Shown: in pieces, positions 42,601-57,600 of the stretch
How the letters are laid out: the number at the start of each line of letters is the position of its first letter
How positions within the stretch are numbered: the first letter of the stretch is position 1
Assembly (NCBI GenBank): GCA_013397845.1
Contig: VZTG01006282.1
Location: forward strand, 62,245-126,244
Length of the DNA stretch: 64,000 nucleotides
Direction of reading: 5' to 3'
From: Melanocharis versteri
Taxonomy: Eukaryota > Chordata > Aves > Passeriformes > Melanocharitidae
Position numbers and translations under genes: made by a program
The notes under the pieces: model-generated
Database searches by the model: none
Told to the model about the DNA's origin: nothing
What the model saw: only the letters and a program-made list of their open reading frames with translations

Positions 42601-45600
42601 AAGTGTCATGCCATTTTCTTGTTTTTTAATAACAGGAACTAGAGGCAGAACGAATTAAACTCATGGAAGATGTAACTGCCAATAAGAGGAAGATGAAAGA
42701 ACTGGAAGACAATCTTCTTTACAAACTAAGTGCAACCAAAGGTTCTGTATCAAAGGATTAATCAGATTAGGCAGATAAAACTGATTCACACTAGGTCCTT
42801 TCCTTAAAGATTTTGATTTATCCATCTAAGATACAATAAGAGAATATACAATGGTAGGAGTATGAGGACTGTGAGGGATTTGGTGCTATAGCATGCCACT
42901 GTATGCAACTCTAGACACTTAAGTTTAACACCTAAACAAGTTTTGTGAAATAAATCCATTTTTTAGAGAGGTTTCTGCCCCTCAGATGAGATAAGGTATC
43001 TGACCATGGGCAAATCTTTACCCACTGAAAATGTAAATTAGAATGGCCTGGCTTAAAATTGTGTTGAAACTCTCCTGCAGTACATTGTGAGCCTGAACAC
43101 GATCACTTACTATCTCTGGTGAAAAAAGAATCTGATAACAGAAAATCTGTGACTAACTGCTGGAGATTCATGAATATTGTTGAGTGACCATTTCCCTTAG
43201 GACCCTAAGTCTTTTTAACTTTGAGAGTGCCAATGAATAGACTTCAAAATAATTTAAGTAATTTGGTGACTGTGTAGGTTGCGTGCATAAGATAGGTGAC
43301 TTCTCTAGTACATGTTGCAAAGCTGTTGGTATAAATACATTGAACATATTTTTTTAATGAATTTGCTTAAATATGTTGGATGTAAAAATAATTTTTAGTA
43401 TTACATATCCTGTTTGGTCTCTATTTTAAGAGCTTTCTGTTATTCAGTAAATAATTTCAATTTTTTTTATAAATAATTCCTGTGATTTGGCCTTTTGTTT
43501 TACATATACATATGAAGTGAAAATATTGCTACAAAAATGTCCTAAACATCCAGTATTTTACTTTTCAGGTTCACTAGTGGATGATGAATCCTTAATTGGT
43601 GTCCTGCAAATAACTAAGCAAACAGCGGCTGAAATAGCTGTCAAGTTGTCTGTGGCAGCAGAAACTGAAGTGAAGATTAACACTGCTCAGGAAGAATATC
43701 GACCTGTTGCTACACGTGGAAGCATTCTTTATTTCCTTCTTACAGCAATGAGCATGGTCAACAATATGTATCAAACTTCGCTGGCTCAGTTCTTGAAGCT
43801 ATTTGATCAATCCATAGCCACGTAGGAAGACACAGATTTTTCTTACTATTCAGATGTTTGCCTTTCCAATGTATTTGCTCTTATTAATGTGGTTTCTTTG
43901 TGCTTTGTTTTCATGATTTAGGTCTAAGAAGTCTCCTGTGGCTCAGAAAAGAATCTCAAATATTATTGAACATCTTACCTTTGAAATTCACTCATATTCT
44001 GTTAGAGGCCTGCATGAAAACCACAAATTCCTCTTTACCCTCCTCCTGGCTTTAAAAATTGATATTGAGAGAGGACATGTGGAAAACAGAGAGTTCCAAA
44101 CTCTCATTAGAGGTAAGTTTTAGAAATTGTGTTATGTGTAGAGCTAATTCAACTTTTTAAACTTTTATGCCATTTCAAAGTGTTTTTTCTTTGTCTACAT
44201 GGTTTGTATCAACAGTTCTGTGGGAACTGGGCTTGTTCAGCCTGGCAAAGGGAAGCCCTGGAGGAGGCCCAATAGTAGCCTTCCAACACCTGTGAGAAAG
44301 CCATTAATAAGGCTAAGTTATCCTTTGGTATGAAATAAATGATAAGTACACAAGAGTACAGTTAGTATCCCGGAGAAAATTACTTAGGTCAAAATACATA
44401 ATTTAAAAAGAAATATCAATTATATCTTGACCACTAGAATGTCATGTATTTAATCAGAAAATACATTTCATCCTGTGTTTTTATCCACAGGAGGTGCAGC
44501 TTTGGATCTACAGGCTTGCCCACCCAAACCATGCCGCTGGATTCTTGACATGGTATGGCTAAATCTAGTGGAGTTGAACAAACTTCCACAGTTTGAAGAA
44601 ATTTTGGAGCAGGTGATATTTTCTAATTATCTTTTTGATGTTAATAACCACTTTTGTCATCATAATTGTGTTTCCACAAAAATACAGAATAGCATCATAG
44701 AGACAAACAATTAGGTAGCCTGAATGGTGGTGTGTTTATTTATCTGCTTTATGGCATTTGGTATTATAGTCATTGAGGTAGAAAAAGGAGAGAAGGAACA
44801 GGAGCAAAAGAAAAAGGAAGTCAATAAAAGAGAGATAGGGTAAAAAGGTAGAGGTATCAAAAAGGCTCATAAAATTAATCTGAGTGTCAGGTTTTTTGTT
44901 ACAATGTTGTCTATTTTGAGTTTGGTGTATTTTTACAAGGGAATGGTTTGCTGCTTTTTTTAAAATACTCATTTCTGTTCCAAGGTTAATGTGCCATTCA
45001 GATATGATGAGCTGGCTACAAATGTATTGTTTTATTGAGACATACGTGAACTTAATGCACATAAACTTTTGACATGCTCAATTTGGTATATTTACCTTTC
45101 TTCTTTTAGTTAGCTAAACCACTCCCTAAGCATTTCATGCACCCGAGCACTCCCTGTCAATCAGGCTGATAGCCAGGACACTAAGTTCTCCTTGCTGTTA
45201 CAGCATTGGCCAGCCAAGTCCATTTTGTGATGGCATATATTGCCCTGGAGAGTAGCAGACATTTTAGTTAAATGGTTACCTGGAAATGGTCCTGGCTGTG
45301 TCCCAACCCTGTATCAAGGCAAGATCTGGATACATACCAGCCCAATTCTTCCAGTTTTTTGGTTTCTTGAGGTATCAAAATAGCATATTAAGTTAGGAGA
45401 AAGTTGGAGGAGCTTCAGTTAGGTTGTTCACTCTGGGTTGTTAGGGCACCAGAACCCTATTTCTAGAAAAGTCCTTTCACCAGGGCTTTTCTAGAATGTG
45501 TGCAAACAAAATTTTAGACTCCAAAATACTTAGGTGACCGTGCTACCACAAAAGCTCTCCTTTTAAAATTAATTTTTTAGTATTGTCTTACTTTTACCAT

Positions 45601-48600
45601 GTAGCTGCAAGTTAAAAAGTGACAATTAAAATTATTTTAGAAACAGAAATGGAATATGGGAGGGTACCAACCAGGATATTAATTAAAAATGCAAATATGG
45701 TAAAAACATCTTTTTAATACTTATTTGCATCCATTATAAATCCTGTTCTATTTGACTCATCATATTAAATACAACTGTATCATTATTCATTTAGATAAAA
45801 CCAGAAAATTATTTAAAGTGACAAAAAAAGGACTGAGAATGATATGCCCAGTTCTCAAGAGGTTTCCTGTGCTTTTCTTTTTTCATGCTAGTTTCAACGC
45901 TTTTTCTCCTCTAAAAAAAAAGTCCCAGATGCCTAATTTAACATAGACATCTTCTGCTCTAAACCTTCATCAGTGCATTCCTTGTTCTTTTTCCAGTGAT
46001 CTGAGAATATTGCAGTAGCTGACCCTTCTCAGTCTCTGCATTAAAGGCTCAGTTGCCTTTTCACTATGTTCTGTCCACTGGTATTGCTTGTCCTATTAGG
46101 TCGGGGGTTCCAAGAGGTGCCTAAAATTTTGATCATATTTGTGGTCAGGTTTATTCTTTCTCAAGCCAAAAGCTTACTAGAATCTGTTACCTTTAATTTG
46201 TGATTTATTGCCTGGCTAGGCTGTACTGGGACAGATTTTTCTGTTCCTCCTCATATATCGTGGCCAAAAGGAATTAATTAATCAATCACAGTATGCTCCT
46301 CTTGTAGTATAGAAACCTTCTGCTAATTACTGATTTTCTTTTTAAGTTGCTGCATGTGTTTGGGAGGGGAATGCATAGATAACTGACTGGCTTGAGAGCC
46401 TGCATCTTAACACTAATTGCAGCAATTGAATGAATATTATTTGTAATATTTTAATAGCAATTCACATGGCATATGTCTTAAATGCTATAGGCAATGTTAC
46501 TTGTAATATATCCTAATATAGTAACGGCCTCTCATTAAAAGCTACATTTGCAAGGGGATTTTACTGCAGCTGAAATATATTTATCTGTGTGTTAATGTAA
46601 TAAATTTAGATAGCCGAAAATGATAAGGCATGGAAAAGCTGGTTTGATAAAGATGCTCCCGAGGAAGAAATTATGCCTGATGGATACAGTGATTCACTTG
46701 ACACCTTTCGCAAGCTTTTACTCATCAGGTGAGCATCTTCAGAAATTTTGGGAAATTACACAGTTGCAACACATGTCTCAACCTATCTGGATGCTATTAT
46801 CATAATAGCATAATTTTAGTTATCTCTGGGTGACATTAAATATCAATTCACTCACATGAAATATGTTTTTATTCACTTACATCAGCGCTATCCTCTGCGG
46901 TCTAAAGGTGTTTATAGAAAATATTTTTTATAGCTTTGCTTTTACATCAGGAAAAATGGAAACTGGGAACCATATTGCAGCCTTTTTTGAGAAGCCCATG
47001 AAAAAGAAGAATAATCCAGATAGTTTTCAACTTTTAAAAAGTTTCTTTTAAAATTAACAATTTTAATTAGCTTTAAAAAAGTATTATAAAAAAAAAAAGA
47101 AGAGAGATTGTGAAAAAGCAAAACAGATATTCAAAACCCTGTGTGAAAAGTGTGCTATAAATTATATTTTTTGCATCATGTAAGATCTCTGAGATCTTAA
47201 GATAAAATGGATTTCCCCAAAGATGCATTCAGCTGCCTTATGCATGAGATCATATCTTCCTCCATTCATTGTATACTTTCCAAGTGCTGTAACAAATAAA
47301 TCATAGATACTATGAAAAACCCCAACAATATTATCTACTAGACCGTGATTTGTCTTCGGAGTAGATTCAACCTATGCAGTAAAAAAGGCTAGAATCTGCT
47401 GGAAATACCATATTGTTAAATGCTCTACATCCTAAGAGGGAGGGGAGCATCTAAGTCCTAAGCATTTAAATTATCTTCAAAAACTGAAGATTTTCAAAGC
47501 AATATATTTTCTTCAAAAGTAGTTGTTTGCTTGTTTTTCCTTGGGAAAAAACACTCATCACCAACACGAATGCAACCCAGTGCAAAAGAGTTGAGTTTGT
47601 ACCTTGAAAGACTTAACAGACCCAATGAATCATCTGCAGAGTTTTACTGAAGGGCAGAAACAGTCTTAACATTTCCCTCTTTGTGTTCTCAAATACAAAA
47701 GGTTGGTTTAAAATCAAGAATGTCCCAACCTAATAAAGGTGCCTAGAACAGAAAATTCCAATGCAAACAGTTAAGGCAAAATTTTAAGCAACTGGAAAGT
47801 ATCAAACAGTCATGAGTAGAGGGAAGACCATCAGCGCTGCCTGTTATATCTGTAAAGACAAACCTACAAACATATATATGAATGTGGGTGTATGTGTACA
47901 CAAACATACATATTATGATTTTTAAAAAATCCCTCTATTTGATAAAAATAAAATTTCTAATTTAAGTCTGATCTTGGAGGAAGAGGCAGTGAATTTATAT
48001 CTTTGTATGTATTTTAATTTCTAGGTCTTGGTGTCCAGACCGAACGCTTTCCCAGGCCAGGAAATATATTGCAAGTTCCTTGCATGAGAAATATACAGAG
48101 CCAGTTATTTTGAATTTAAGAAAAACCTGGGAAGAAAGTGACATGCGAACACCTCTCATCTGTTTCTTGTCTATGGGATCAGACCCAACAGATCAGATTG
48201 ATTCCTTGTCTAGGAAGCTTAATTTGGGTATGAAAGTAATTATTCATTTATATATTGTGTCTTTTGTTAAGACCCGGAGGGTCAGTGTAAGTAATTTCAG
48301 AGATATTTTTTTCTGAGAAGTATTTCTTAAATTCTTTTGCACTACTGTTTTTTCCTGAAACATCATCTTAGAGATAAAATAATATTTTAAATAGAAGACA
48401 GTATGCTAGGAACCATTCTGTGTGAAGTTGGACAGTAATTCAGGTCTTTTTTTAATAAATTGTTATCATCCTTCCCAGTGATGATAACTTCTTAAGTCCC
48501 TATCTTGTAAACCAAATAATTCTTCTTTTAAAATTCTGTTATGGTGACAATAACGTTTTCTTGTTTTAACTGCAGGTAATGTGAAAATCAGTAATTTGCT

Positions 48601-51600
48601 TACAAGATTACTTTGTAACAAAAAATTGCTACAAGATCTACATTTGTATATTCAGGACTTTTGTTCTACCTTATATGGAAGTTTTGAAAAAATGTGAATA
48701 CAAACTGAGTTGGGAGTATACACATATAATCTTGACAGTCACATTAGTATGTTCATAAATGAAATTTTACATCTTTGCATTGTGTTATGTACACTTTGAG
48801 CAAAATCTCTCTTCATATTTCAAATGCTCTGGTGTTGTTAAAATCTGGCATAAATTCACACTCACTCATAACATCAGTCACAGTTCTTAACTTCTGTAAG
48901 TATTGTGTATGTGATTTCAATGTTGTTATACAAAATGTCAGTGTTTAGAAAATTTATACATAGTAGCATAATATGATGGTGAAAGGATTCTGCTTTCATA
49001 AGTATATATTTTTGCATCACATTTATTTAATTGTGCTGTATTTGTATCACTGGTTTTTGGACTGAATTGAAATTCACATTTTCTCAATAATGTAAGTTCA
49101 TTAATCGTATGTCGCCAAATATGTTACAGAATGTAGGACCATCTCTATGGGCCAAGGACAAGAGGTTCATGCACGCAAACTCATGGAGGTGTCAATGGAA
49201 CAGGTGGGGAAAAAACATTGCAATATAAGTCGATTGTCTGTTTTAGTGTTCTTTTACACCTCTTTAGCATGCAGTCTATAATATTTTGCATTTTCATCTT
49301 ACTATCAAGCATATCTCAGGGTGATGTCTTTTTGAATGCCTGAGTTTAAAAACATTCCCCCGTGGGATATATATGTGACAATGGAGTCCAAGTCAATGCT
49401 TCTGGAAGCCGTGCTACTGAGCAGCTTTCCAAAAGCAGCACATTCCTTACCTATCACTATACTATTAACCAAGGGTAAAAGGACATTGGGTCCTGGTCCT
49501 GTCCTGACGATCCCATCTCTTTATTGCAAATTTTTTTTCATTTTTTCCCCACCCCTATAAGAGACACCTGGATGTTGCATAGCTTCTTCTAGATAAAATG
49601 GTGAGCGCACACGTAGCGCAAAGTTGTGGATACAGCAGGATGTGCTCGCTCCTAATAACATTTCACATTTTCCTTACAACTCTGCTAGTGACAGGACCTT
49701 TTACTCACCAGTATTTGATGTCTCTTCTTTGTTTCTTTAATTGTCAATCCTTTGGCCTTGAGGCCCAAGCATGTCTAAGAATTTCTAAACAACATGTAAG
49801 AATTTTTCTTTAAATGTTGTAGTGTATTTTGTTACGGCAGGTGGTATTCAGTAAAAACAAGAAAAACCTAAGTAGAAACTACAGAGAGACAGTAATTGAA
49901 ACCTCAAACACAATATAAAAGTTACAGTGAAAGGTGGTGCCTTCTGGTCAGCTGCACACTTCAAGGAGTTGTGGACAGTCCTGCAAATGAAGACATACAG
50001 CCATAGTTGCCTGCAAACTCAAAATATGGGGAATCAGTCATACACCTGTATTTTAGAGGGATAGAACATCTCTACTAATAGAGAGCAGAACATGAGTATT
50101 GGAGTATAGATGTACACCACTTTGGAAAAAGAGAAAAAAGAATTCTCTTTATAGCAAATGACAATTTCTATTATGTGTAAATGCACACATACATCTGATA
50201 TTTCTTTTTTTGTATGTCTTTTGTTTGAATGGTCCCTGTCAACTCCCAGTTCATTGCAATGGTGAAAACTGGAGCATCCCTTCCTTTCTTTTGCCCTTAA
50301 TTTGAAGCACAAGGACACTCAAAACAGCACTCCAGTAGAGCTACCAGTGCAATTCCTGAACGACATGCCTTAGTGCTGCACGCATTTTATGAAGGGAGGA
50401 ACATGTGAACACCAGATTTGAAACAACAAAACAGAATTAGTGAATATGAAGACAAATACCTATTTGGTTTTTTTGTACCTCTGGCCAAGAGTATATAATA
50501 TGATTAAAACTGCTGTGCTGTGTTACAGGAAGGTAATTTTCAAAAACTAAATCTGATTCATTTGGAAATGTACCAAATTGATTAAAGATCTCCCTCAAAA
50601 AAGTTGATCCCCTTAAAAGAAGGAAAAAAACCACCTTCATTTAATAATCTTTTTTTAATATCTATCAATTCACCATAAACATTTCAATTATATTTTTTCA
50701 CCAAGTTACTGATTTCTTTTTAAATGAGCGAAAACAAAATTGCTAAAATGAAATTACAAGCTGTAATGAAATCCACTGTCCATCACTGTTTAGAACTGAT
50801 TAAATAATGTCCCATTTTAATATCAATCTTCTAATTCATCAGGCTTCTAAAGTGATGCTACTAAAGCTGATTGAATTTAGATTCATAAGCAGAAGTTTAG
50901 AGAGACAATAATCAAACTAGAGCTTTCATGCAATTTGAGACATGAATAAGATCAAAATAAGTGGAGGTTGAATTTCATGCAAATGCTTTTATTGCAGGTA
51001 AACTAATTGGAGTTAAAAACTTTTAGAGTCTTATTACCACCTCTTTACACTTACTTTAGATTATGTAATTAACAAATCAGTTTTAAAAAATGTGTATTCC
51101 TTAAATTTCAGCTGTTACTTTTCCACTCACATTCTTTTGGATCTGATGACAGGATTGCTTATCACTGGTGTTTTGCTGAGGGAGTACAGGAACTACTTTT
51201 TGCCACTAGATAGCACTGATACTTTACTTACAATATTGAGTCTGGTTATTTTTATTGAGAACAAGAGAATGTGGAAATAACTTTTGTGCTATCTTATCCT
51301 ATTTGCTTTATCTATGCCAATATCCTATAATATCGAAACAGAATATATATTCAGGAACAGAACAAAAGTTTAAAAAAAATTACATGGAAAACCAAATTTG
51401 ATTCTTATGTAGACAGTTTGCTTTAGCATTATCAATAACTTGTTCTAAATTTTATATGGTAATAGTTAATATCCTTATTTAGGGAGGCTGGGTGTTACTT
51501 CAGAATTGTCATCTTGGACTGGACTTCATGGATGAACTACTGGAGACAATTCTTACTGCTGAGATCCAGAATGACACATTTCGAGTTTGGATAACTACTG

Positions 51601-54600
51601 AACAACACCCTAAATTCCCAATTACACTGTTACAGGTTTGTTCAAATATTTAATTCAGGTACTTCATGAAAATTATTCAAATTAATCATGTAAATGGCAG
51701 TGAAAAAAATGGAGGGAAAACCTCCAAAACCCAGGAAAAAAAATGGACTTGCCTCACAATGTAAATATCACTTCAAACAGGAAGGTCACTTACCAGTAAC
51801 CAGAAGTTCTTGATGATGCATTATGCGTGAGTCTGCACTAATTCTGTACACAGAAACAGTTCAATAAAAGCTGTTTGGCTTTACTTGTATCCCTTTTTGC
51901 CCAACCAGATGCTTTGTGGACAGATTAATGCCCACAAATGCTCTTCCAGAGAAAGAGTCCAGGTTCCCCTATAATAAATAAATAAAGTATGAATGGGACA
52001 GAACACACATGGATAGCACATCTCAGGGAACATCATCTACCCCATTTCTTTGGATGAACTATAAATGGCTGTTCCGTAGATCTCAAGGATACACTTTTTG
52101 TCAGGACCAGGAAAATTGCCTAAACTCTTACAAAATACACTTAAGTCACTGATGACGGTTCCCAGCACTCTCACAGTGGGACATAATGCTACTTAATATC
52201 TACTGTAATCGCTGTATGTTGACATTTCTGTGTTCCCTTTCCTCTAAAAAACAGTGGAAGTCTCCTTAGTGGTTCTCATTCTCTCTGAACAAAAATAGAT
52301 ACCTCACCTCATATCCAGGATGTGAAGGGGGGAAGGACTCCTGTCTTGAGTCTAGACACAGCCCTCAGTAAGAATTGTCTGTCACTGTGGTCTGTGTATG
52401 GAGAGCTAGCTGGATGGACTCCTAAGTTCTCTCAGCAGAAAATGAAATCATCCTGCATCTCCAAGGGGGTTATGAATAGTGAGGTATATAGACATACAGT
52501 TTGCTAAAAGTGAGAAAAGAGAACTCAGATAAATCTTCACTGCATTTCTCACAAATATTTCACGTGATTTCCCACTCTGTAGTGTCACGTTACCTGTTAA
52601 AATGTTAACACATTAGGGGATTCCTGAAAATGAATAATTGACAAACCAAAGCCCCTTCTCAGAAGACAAGAGAATATTTTGCTTTGCTTTTTTTAATATA
52701 AAATGTTCATCAAAAACTGAACAGGATATCCTTCGAATTGTGTAAACCTTGATTTTCAAGTGTTCCCATTCAGTCCAAGAGTAACAGGAACACAACGGTG
52801 TGTCCATGGGCTGCCTGGCATTTACTGTCCTTTCTGTGCAAACTACCGTGTTACCCAAGCTAGACAGACAAGTACTCATGGTTGGAGAAAAAAAAAAACC
52901 CCTTTGTTTTTATTTGGGTTCCTCCAGCATTTGTAATTGTCTTGAGGAATAGAGATTCTGGTAGGGCCAGTCTGTGTCTGAACCAATAAATTGTCCCATA
53001 AGCATTATCCACCACCAGAATGCAATAGCCCATTGGGGTAAGTGGTCACAACATTCTCTGATGTGAAAACCTGTGCTAATGGCAATTTTCCAAATAATTT
53101 GCAGGTATGGTTTGAAAATTAAAATTGTGTACCCACTCTTCCCATTAGGCAGTTTGCATGAAACTAAGGGGCTGAATTCTAAGGAGCTGTGGCAATTTAC
53201 TACCACAAATGTGGATTCAATGCCTGCTGACCAGAGTGCTCAGGAATATTCTCTGGAGAATTTTATTTGCTGTTGTAGACAGCCACAGAGTCCAGAGTAG
53301 CCACTGTGATCACAAAGATCTGATCTGAGGAGAAGTGAGATTTCTTTGTATTTACCGTGAAATTCTGGGAACAGAAATACAGTGCTGTTCTTGTCATTTA
53401 TACTGATGCTTCTCTTCCATAATTCAGTCATTGAATCAGAGATATAAAAGCATATGCTTTCTGAAAAGCACGGTGACTGCTTCTGTGTCATTGATGAAAA
53501 TTTTTAGGTCCATGGCCAAGTGCTGGTGATGGTTTTAACCAACAGAAATTAAAGGTCTATGTTCAAAATCCTTTGTGGCCTCATCTAGTATGACTGCAGA
53601 GGAGAAGGCTTCGAGGACACCTTATTGCAGCCTTGTGGTACTTGAAGGGGCCCATGGGAAAGATGAGGACAGACATTTTAGAATGGCCTGTTGCAACAGG
53701 GCAAGAGGTTCTGGTTTTAAACTGAAGAAGGTTTTATTTAGATTAGATATAAGAAATAAGATTTTCACAATGAGGGTGGTGAGGCACTGGAACAGGTGGC
53801 ACCCAGAAAGCTGGTGGATGCTCCATCTCGGAAACATTCAAAGTCAAGTTGGACAGGACTCTGATCAACCTGATCTATTTGAAGATGTCACTGATCATTG
53901 CAGGGGGGTTGGACTAGATGGCCTTTAAAAGGTCCTTTCCAACTCAAACTATTCTATGATTCTGTGTACTCCTTTTATGCAGTTTAAGTACATATCAACT
54001 TTATTTCTGCAGGGCTTCAGTTATTTACGTTTTATTTATAACTAATAGTTGTGACGTTTTCATGCGTTGCTATTTTTGTTTCAGTAAACAAATCTGATTC
54101 CTTTATGTTTTTCCTGTGACAGATCGCTATAAAGTTCACAAATGAACCTCCACAGGGTATACGTGCTGGACTAAAAAGAACATTTTCTGGAATAAGTCAG
54201 GATCTGTTAAATGTTAGCAACCTGCCTATGTGGAAACCTTTGCTTTACACTGTAGCTTTCCTGCATTCTACTGTTCAGGTATTTCTTTTTGTTTGAGAAT
54301 AGTGTTATAATATATGGAGTCACTTTAATACAGTTTCCTGAAAAAATACATTCTGATATTTGTTGTAGTATCATGCTGCAGGACTAAAGCTTTAATTTCT
54401 GCAATTGATATTTCAAGGTTCATTATTATCTCTTTTTTTAAATAGCTTTTAAACAATTTTCATATGATGGGCATTTAGAATTTGTTTTTTCTCACCTAAC
54501 TTCAGCGGATTGAAATTTAGTCATTGTGTATAAGGGAAAAATTTCACTCTGTAGTCAATAGAAATAGATAAGCATGCTGAAGCAGAAAACCAGATTCTCT

Positions 54601-57600
54601 CTCACCACTGTCTTTCTCTAAGAGTGAATATTTTCCAGAGATATATCACTCTTTCTCTCCATTGATTTTAAAAGCAATCCAGATGCCTAACTTGGAGTAG
54701 CTATTTTCTAGATGGCTAAAATTTAAAAAAAATCTTATCTTATCTGTGTCAATGTGTTTTCTATATTAATTCCAGTGTGAGAACAATGATATCTATACTT
54801 TGTACTTAAAAGATAAATATGTTTTGAGATCACAATAAATACTAATAATTTGAGCTCTTTGAATGCACCTTCTTTTCACCAAGGATCTCAAAATAGTTAT
54901 AAAACACTGTTTAAGTCTTAGGTTCTACTGAGCAGCTTGTATTTTTGGTGTAGGTAGCTGGTGAGAGAAGGACAGTTTGTTGATGTTCCCTGCTAAGATA
55001 CAGCATTCTGCATTATTTTCCTTCTTCTACCCTTTCTAAACAGTGAAAAAGTTGCTCTGTGTACTGCCTCAGGATTATACTGTTCTTGTGGAACTAGAAC
55101 ATCTATGTTTATTCAACCCATCAGTATTTTTAAAAACTATTACAGCTATTCGTCTATTAAGAAGTTTTATTTATGAATTGCCAACCAACAAGCAATATAT
55201 ACATTGTCCTGCCATTAAACTGACCAATACTTAATATCCTTTGGTGACAAGATCATTATCATAAATATAGCTTAAAAAGTAATTCAAAAAACTTGGCAGG
55301 AAATCCTTACACCTTTCTGCACGGTATTATTGGTTAATGCTGTCTCATCTGCTTATAAACAATATTTGATTTTGAAAAATAAGAGGTGGGGGTTTTTTTC
55401 AACTCTAGTTCTTTTTAAATATTGTAGCTAGGGTGCCTAAATGTTACTTCAAGTGTCAAAGACTGTCAGTGATTGCTGACCTGGTAATATAAAATCTGAT
55501 AAATATGTTATCACTTTGTTAATTTTAAAATGTAATTTATTCACTTAATAAACGTCAGCACTATTCAGAAACTTAGTTCTTAACTTCTTGAATTAATTTG
55601 TTCTATATTCTGAAAAAAACCCCATTGAGCGATTTAACTGAGGTGGCTTTAACAAATTTGTGAGAAATCTAACAGTACTGGATGTTTGAAGTGTTTGGGC
55701 TGCAGAATATATATTATTTTACTTTCATAGTTAGCTATTTTTCTGTCACTACAACTGTTATCACTTTATTTGCAAATAGGCATGCAATAATAAATTTGAA
55801 TAATGTAATGGTGGCAACCTTAAAATAAAATAGTGAATTTTGAAAAACGTACATTAAAAAAACATATTGAAACAATAAGACAAAAGTGGCAATATAGAAC
55901 TCTTTGGAAAACTGAGCATAAATATAGGAACTTAAAAATTTGAGACTATCTTTAGTCAACAGTATACGTAAAAAGAAATGAAAAACTGTACAATGCTAAA
56001 TTATTTAATTACTTAATTTAAAAATCTCATTATCCACACAGAAGTGAGGCATTGCAAACCCGTGACTTATAAATTGATTAGTAAAGTTATTAATAAATTA
56101 TTTTGTTGCTTTTTCTATAAGTATTTATTCCTCATGGTATAACTTAGCTGTATTATTGATGTGTATGAGGCATACAGACATTTCCTAAGCTACCTTTCTT
56201 CTCCAGTTCAATTCTTTACTCCACTGGTATTGTAATTATTGAAATTTAAGGAAATAAAATTATAAGTTGTTTCATAAATATATTTGGTTTTAATTTTATT
56301 CCGAAGGAGCGCCGCAAGTTTGGACCTTTGGGTTGGAATATTCCCTATGAATTTAACTCAGCAGACTTTACAGCCAGTGTTCAGTTTATACAAAATCACC
56401 TAAAAAAAATTGACATCAAGAAGGTGAATACTAAAATCTGTATACAGTACATTTTAATGCTTTGTACAGCAGCAGCAATTGTTTTTTCCTCATGTTATTA
56501 TTTATCATAATTTTCTCATTGCTATTCATTTAGTGCCACTTCCAATGATCAAAGGTTGATGTTCTTTGCAAGAAAATCAAGCTGAAATATTTTATGTGGT
56601 TTCATGCATGTAAAAATACATATTTGTTAAGAATCTTAAAATTTGTTTTTCTTTTTCACTACTATATCTAAAAGTAACAAGTCTGTATGTTATCTGCTTT
56701 GGAAAGGGAGCTAAAATATTTACTGAGTTTGACAGAGCCAATCAAACTTCTCTACAGCTACCATTGAGTCTTCTACTACTTAGCAGGGAATAGGCATTCC
56801 TTATGAAGCAGCACGTGGCCAAGAGAGAAAGAAGAGAAACAGGGAGAAGGGGTGGGGTGGGGTGGGGAGGGTGGAATGGGCAGTAAGAAGAGAGGCAATA
56901 GCAGCTGTGAGTGATTTCAGGTTAAACAAGTAATAATTATATACATATATATATATATATATAATATTTTGCATATAATGAGATTTTACTTCTAGAGAGC
57001 AAGGCATATGAGGAGTGGCTGAGAGAGCTGGGGGTGTTTAGGCTGGAGAAGAGGAGGCTCAGGAGAGACCTTGTCACTCTCTACACCTCCCCAAAAGGAG
57101 GCTGTAGCCAGGTGGGGATTGGCCTCTTTTCCCAGGCAACCAGTGCCAGGACAGAAGGACACAGCATCAAGCTGCTCCAGTGGAGGTTTAGGTTGGAAAT
57201 TAGAAGGAATTTCTTCATAGAAAGAGTTGTCAAGCATTGGAATGGACAGCCTAGTGAAGTCACTGTGCCTGTAGGTGTTCAAGAAACAACTGGACATGGC
57301 TCTTAGTGCTATGGTCTACATTGGTGTTTGGTCAAAGATTGGACTCGATGATCTTAAAGGTCTTTTCCAACCTAAATGATCCTGTGATTCCATATTTATA
57401 ATAGCAGGATCAAGACCAACTCTTGTATGAAATTACAAAGTTGTCAGTAAATACATTAGAAATAAAGTATTATTGTTATATGATTTTTTCAGTTTACATT
57501 TCAGAACATTATGAGCTTCAGATTATATTGAAATTACCATTTTCTTCTTACATATAATAACGATAGTCTTTCATTTACTTTACTTGCATCCAGGGCATAT

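Larger units (their letters stand above)
51636..54122 (+). other. Intron between exons 45 and 46
   Basis: GT-AG intron of 2.5 kb with a possible old dispersed repeat near 51781 and a CR1 fragment at its 3' end (53600-53968). The rest is unassigned. Confidence 0.6.

Noticed and set aside
44613..46609. Alternative or duplicated dynein exon inside a long intron
   Set aside because: I looked for repeated AAA6-like peptide in this and the other long introns and found none; adjoining exons already join in phase.
53575..53928. 117-codon frame
   Set aside because: It overlaps a sense CR1 3' fragment containing untranslated CR1 sequence; no protein family is recognisable.
57034..57306. Overlapping plus and minus frames of 90 to 101 codons
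   Set aside because: Both are translations of a CR1 fragment.
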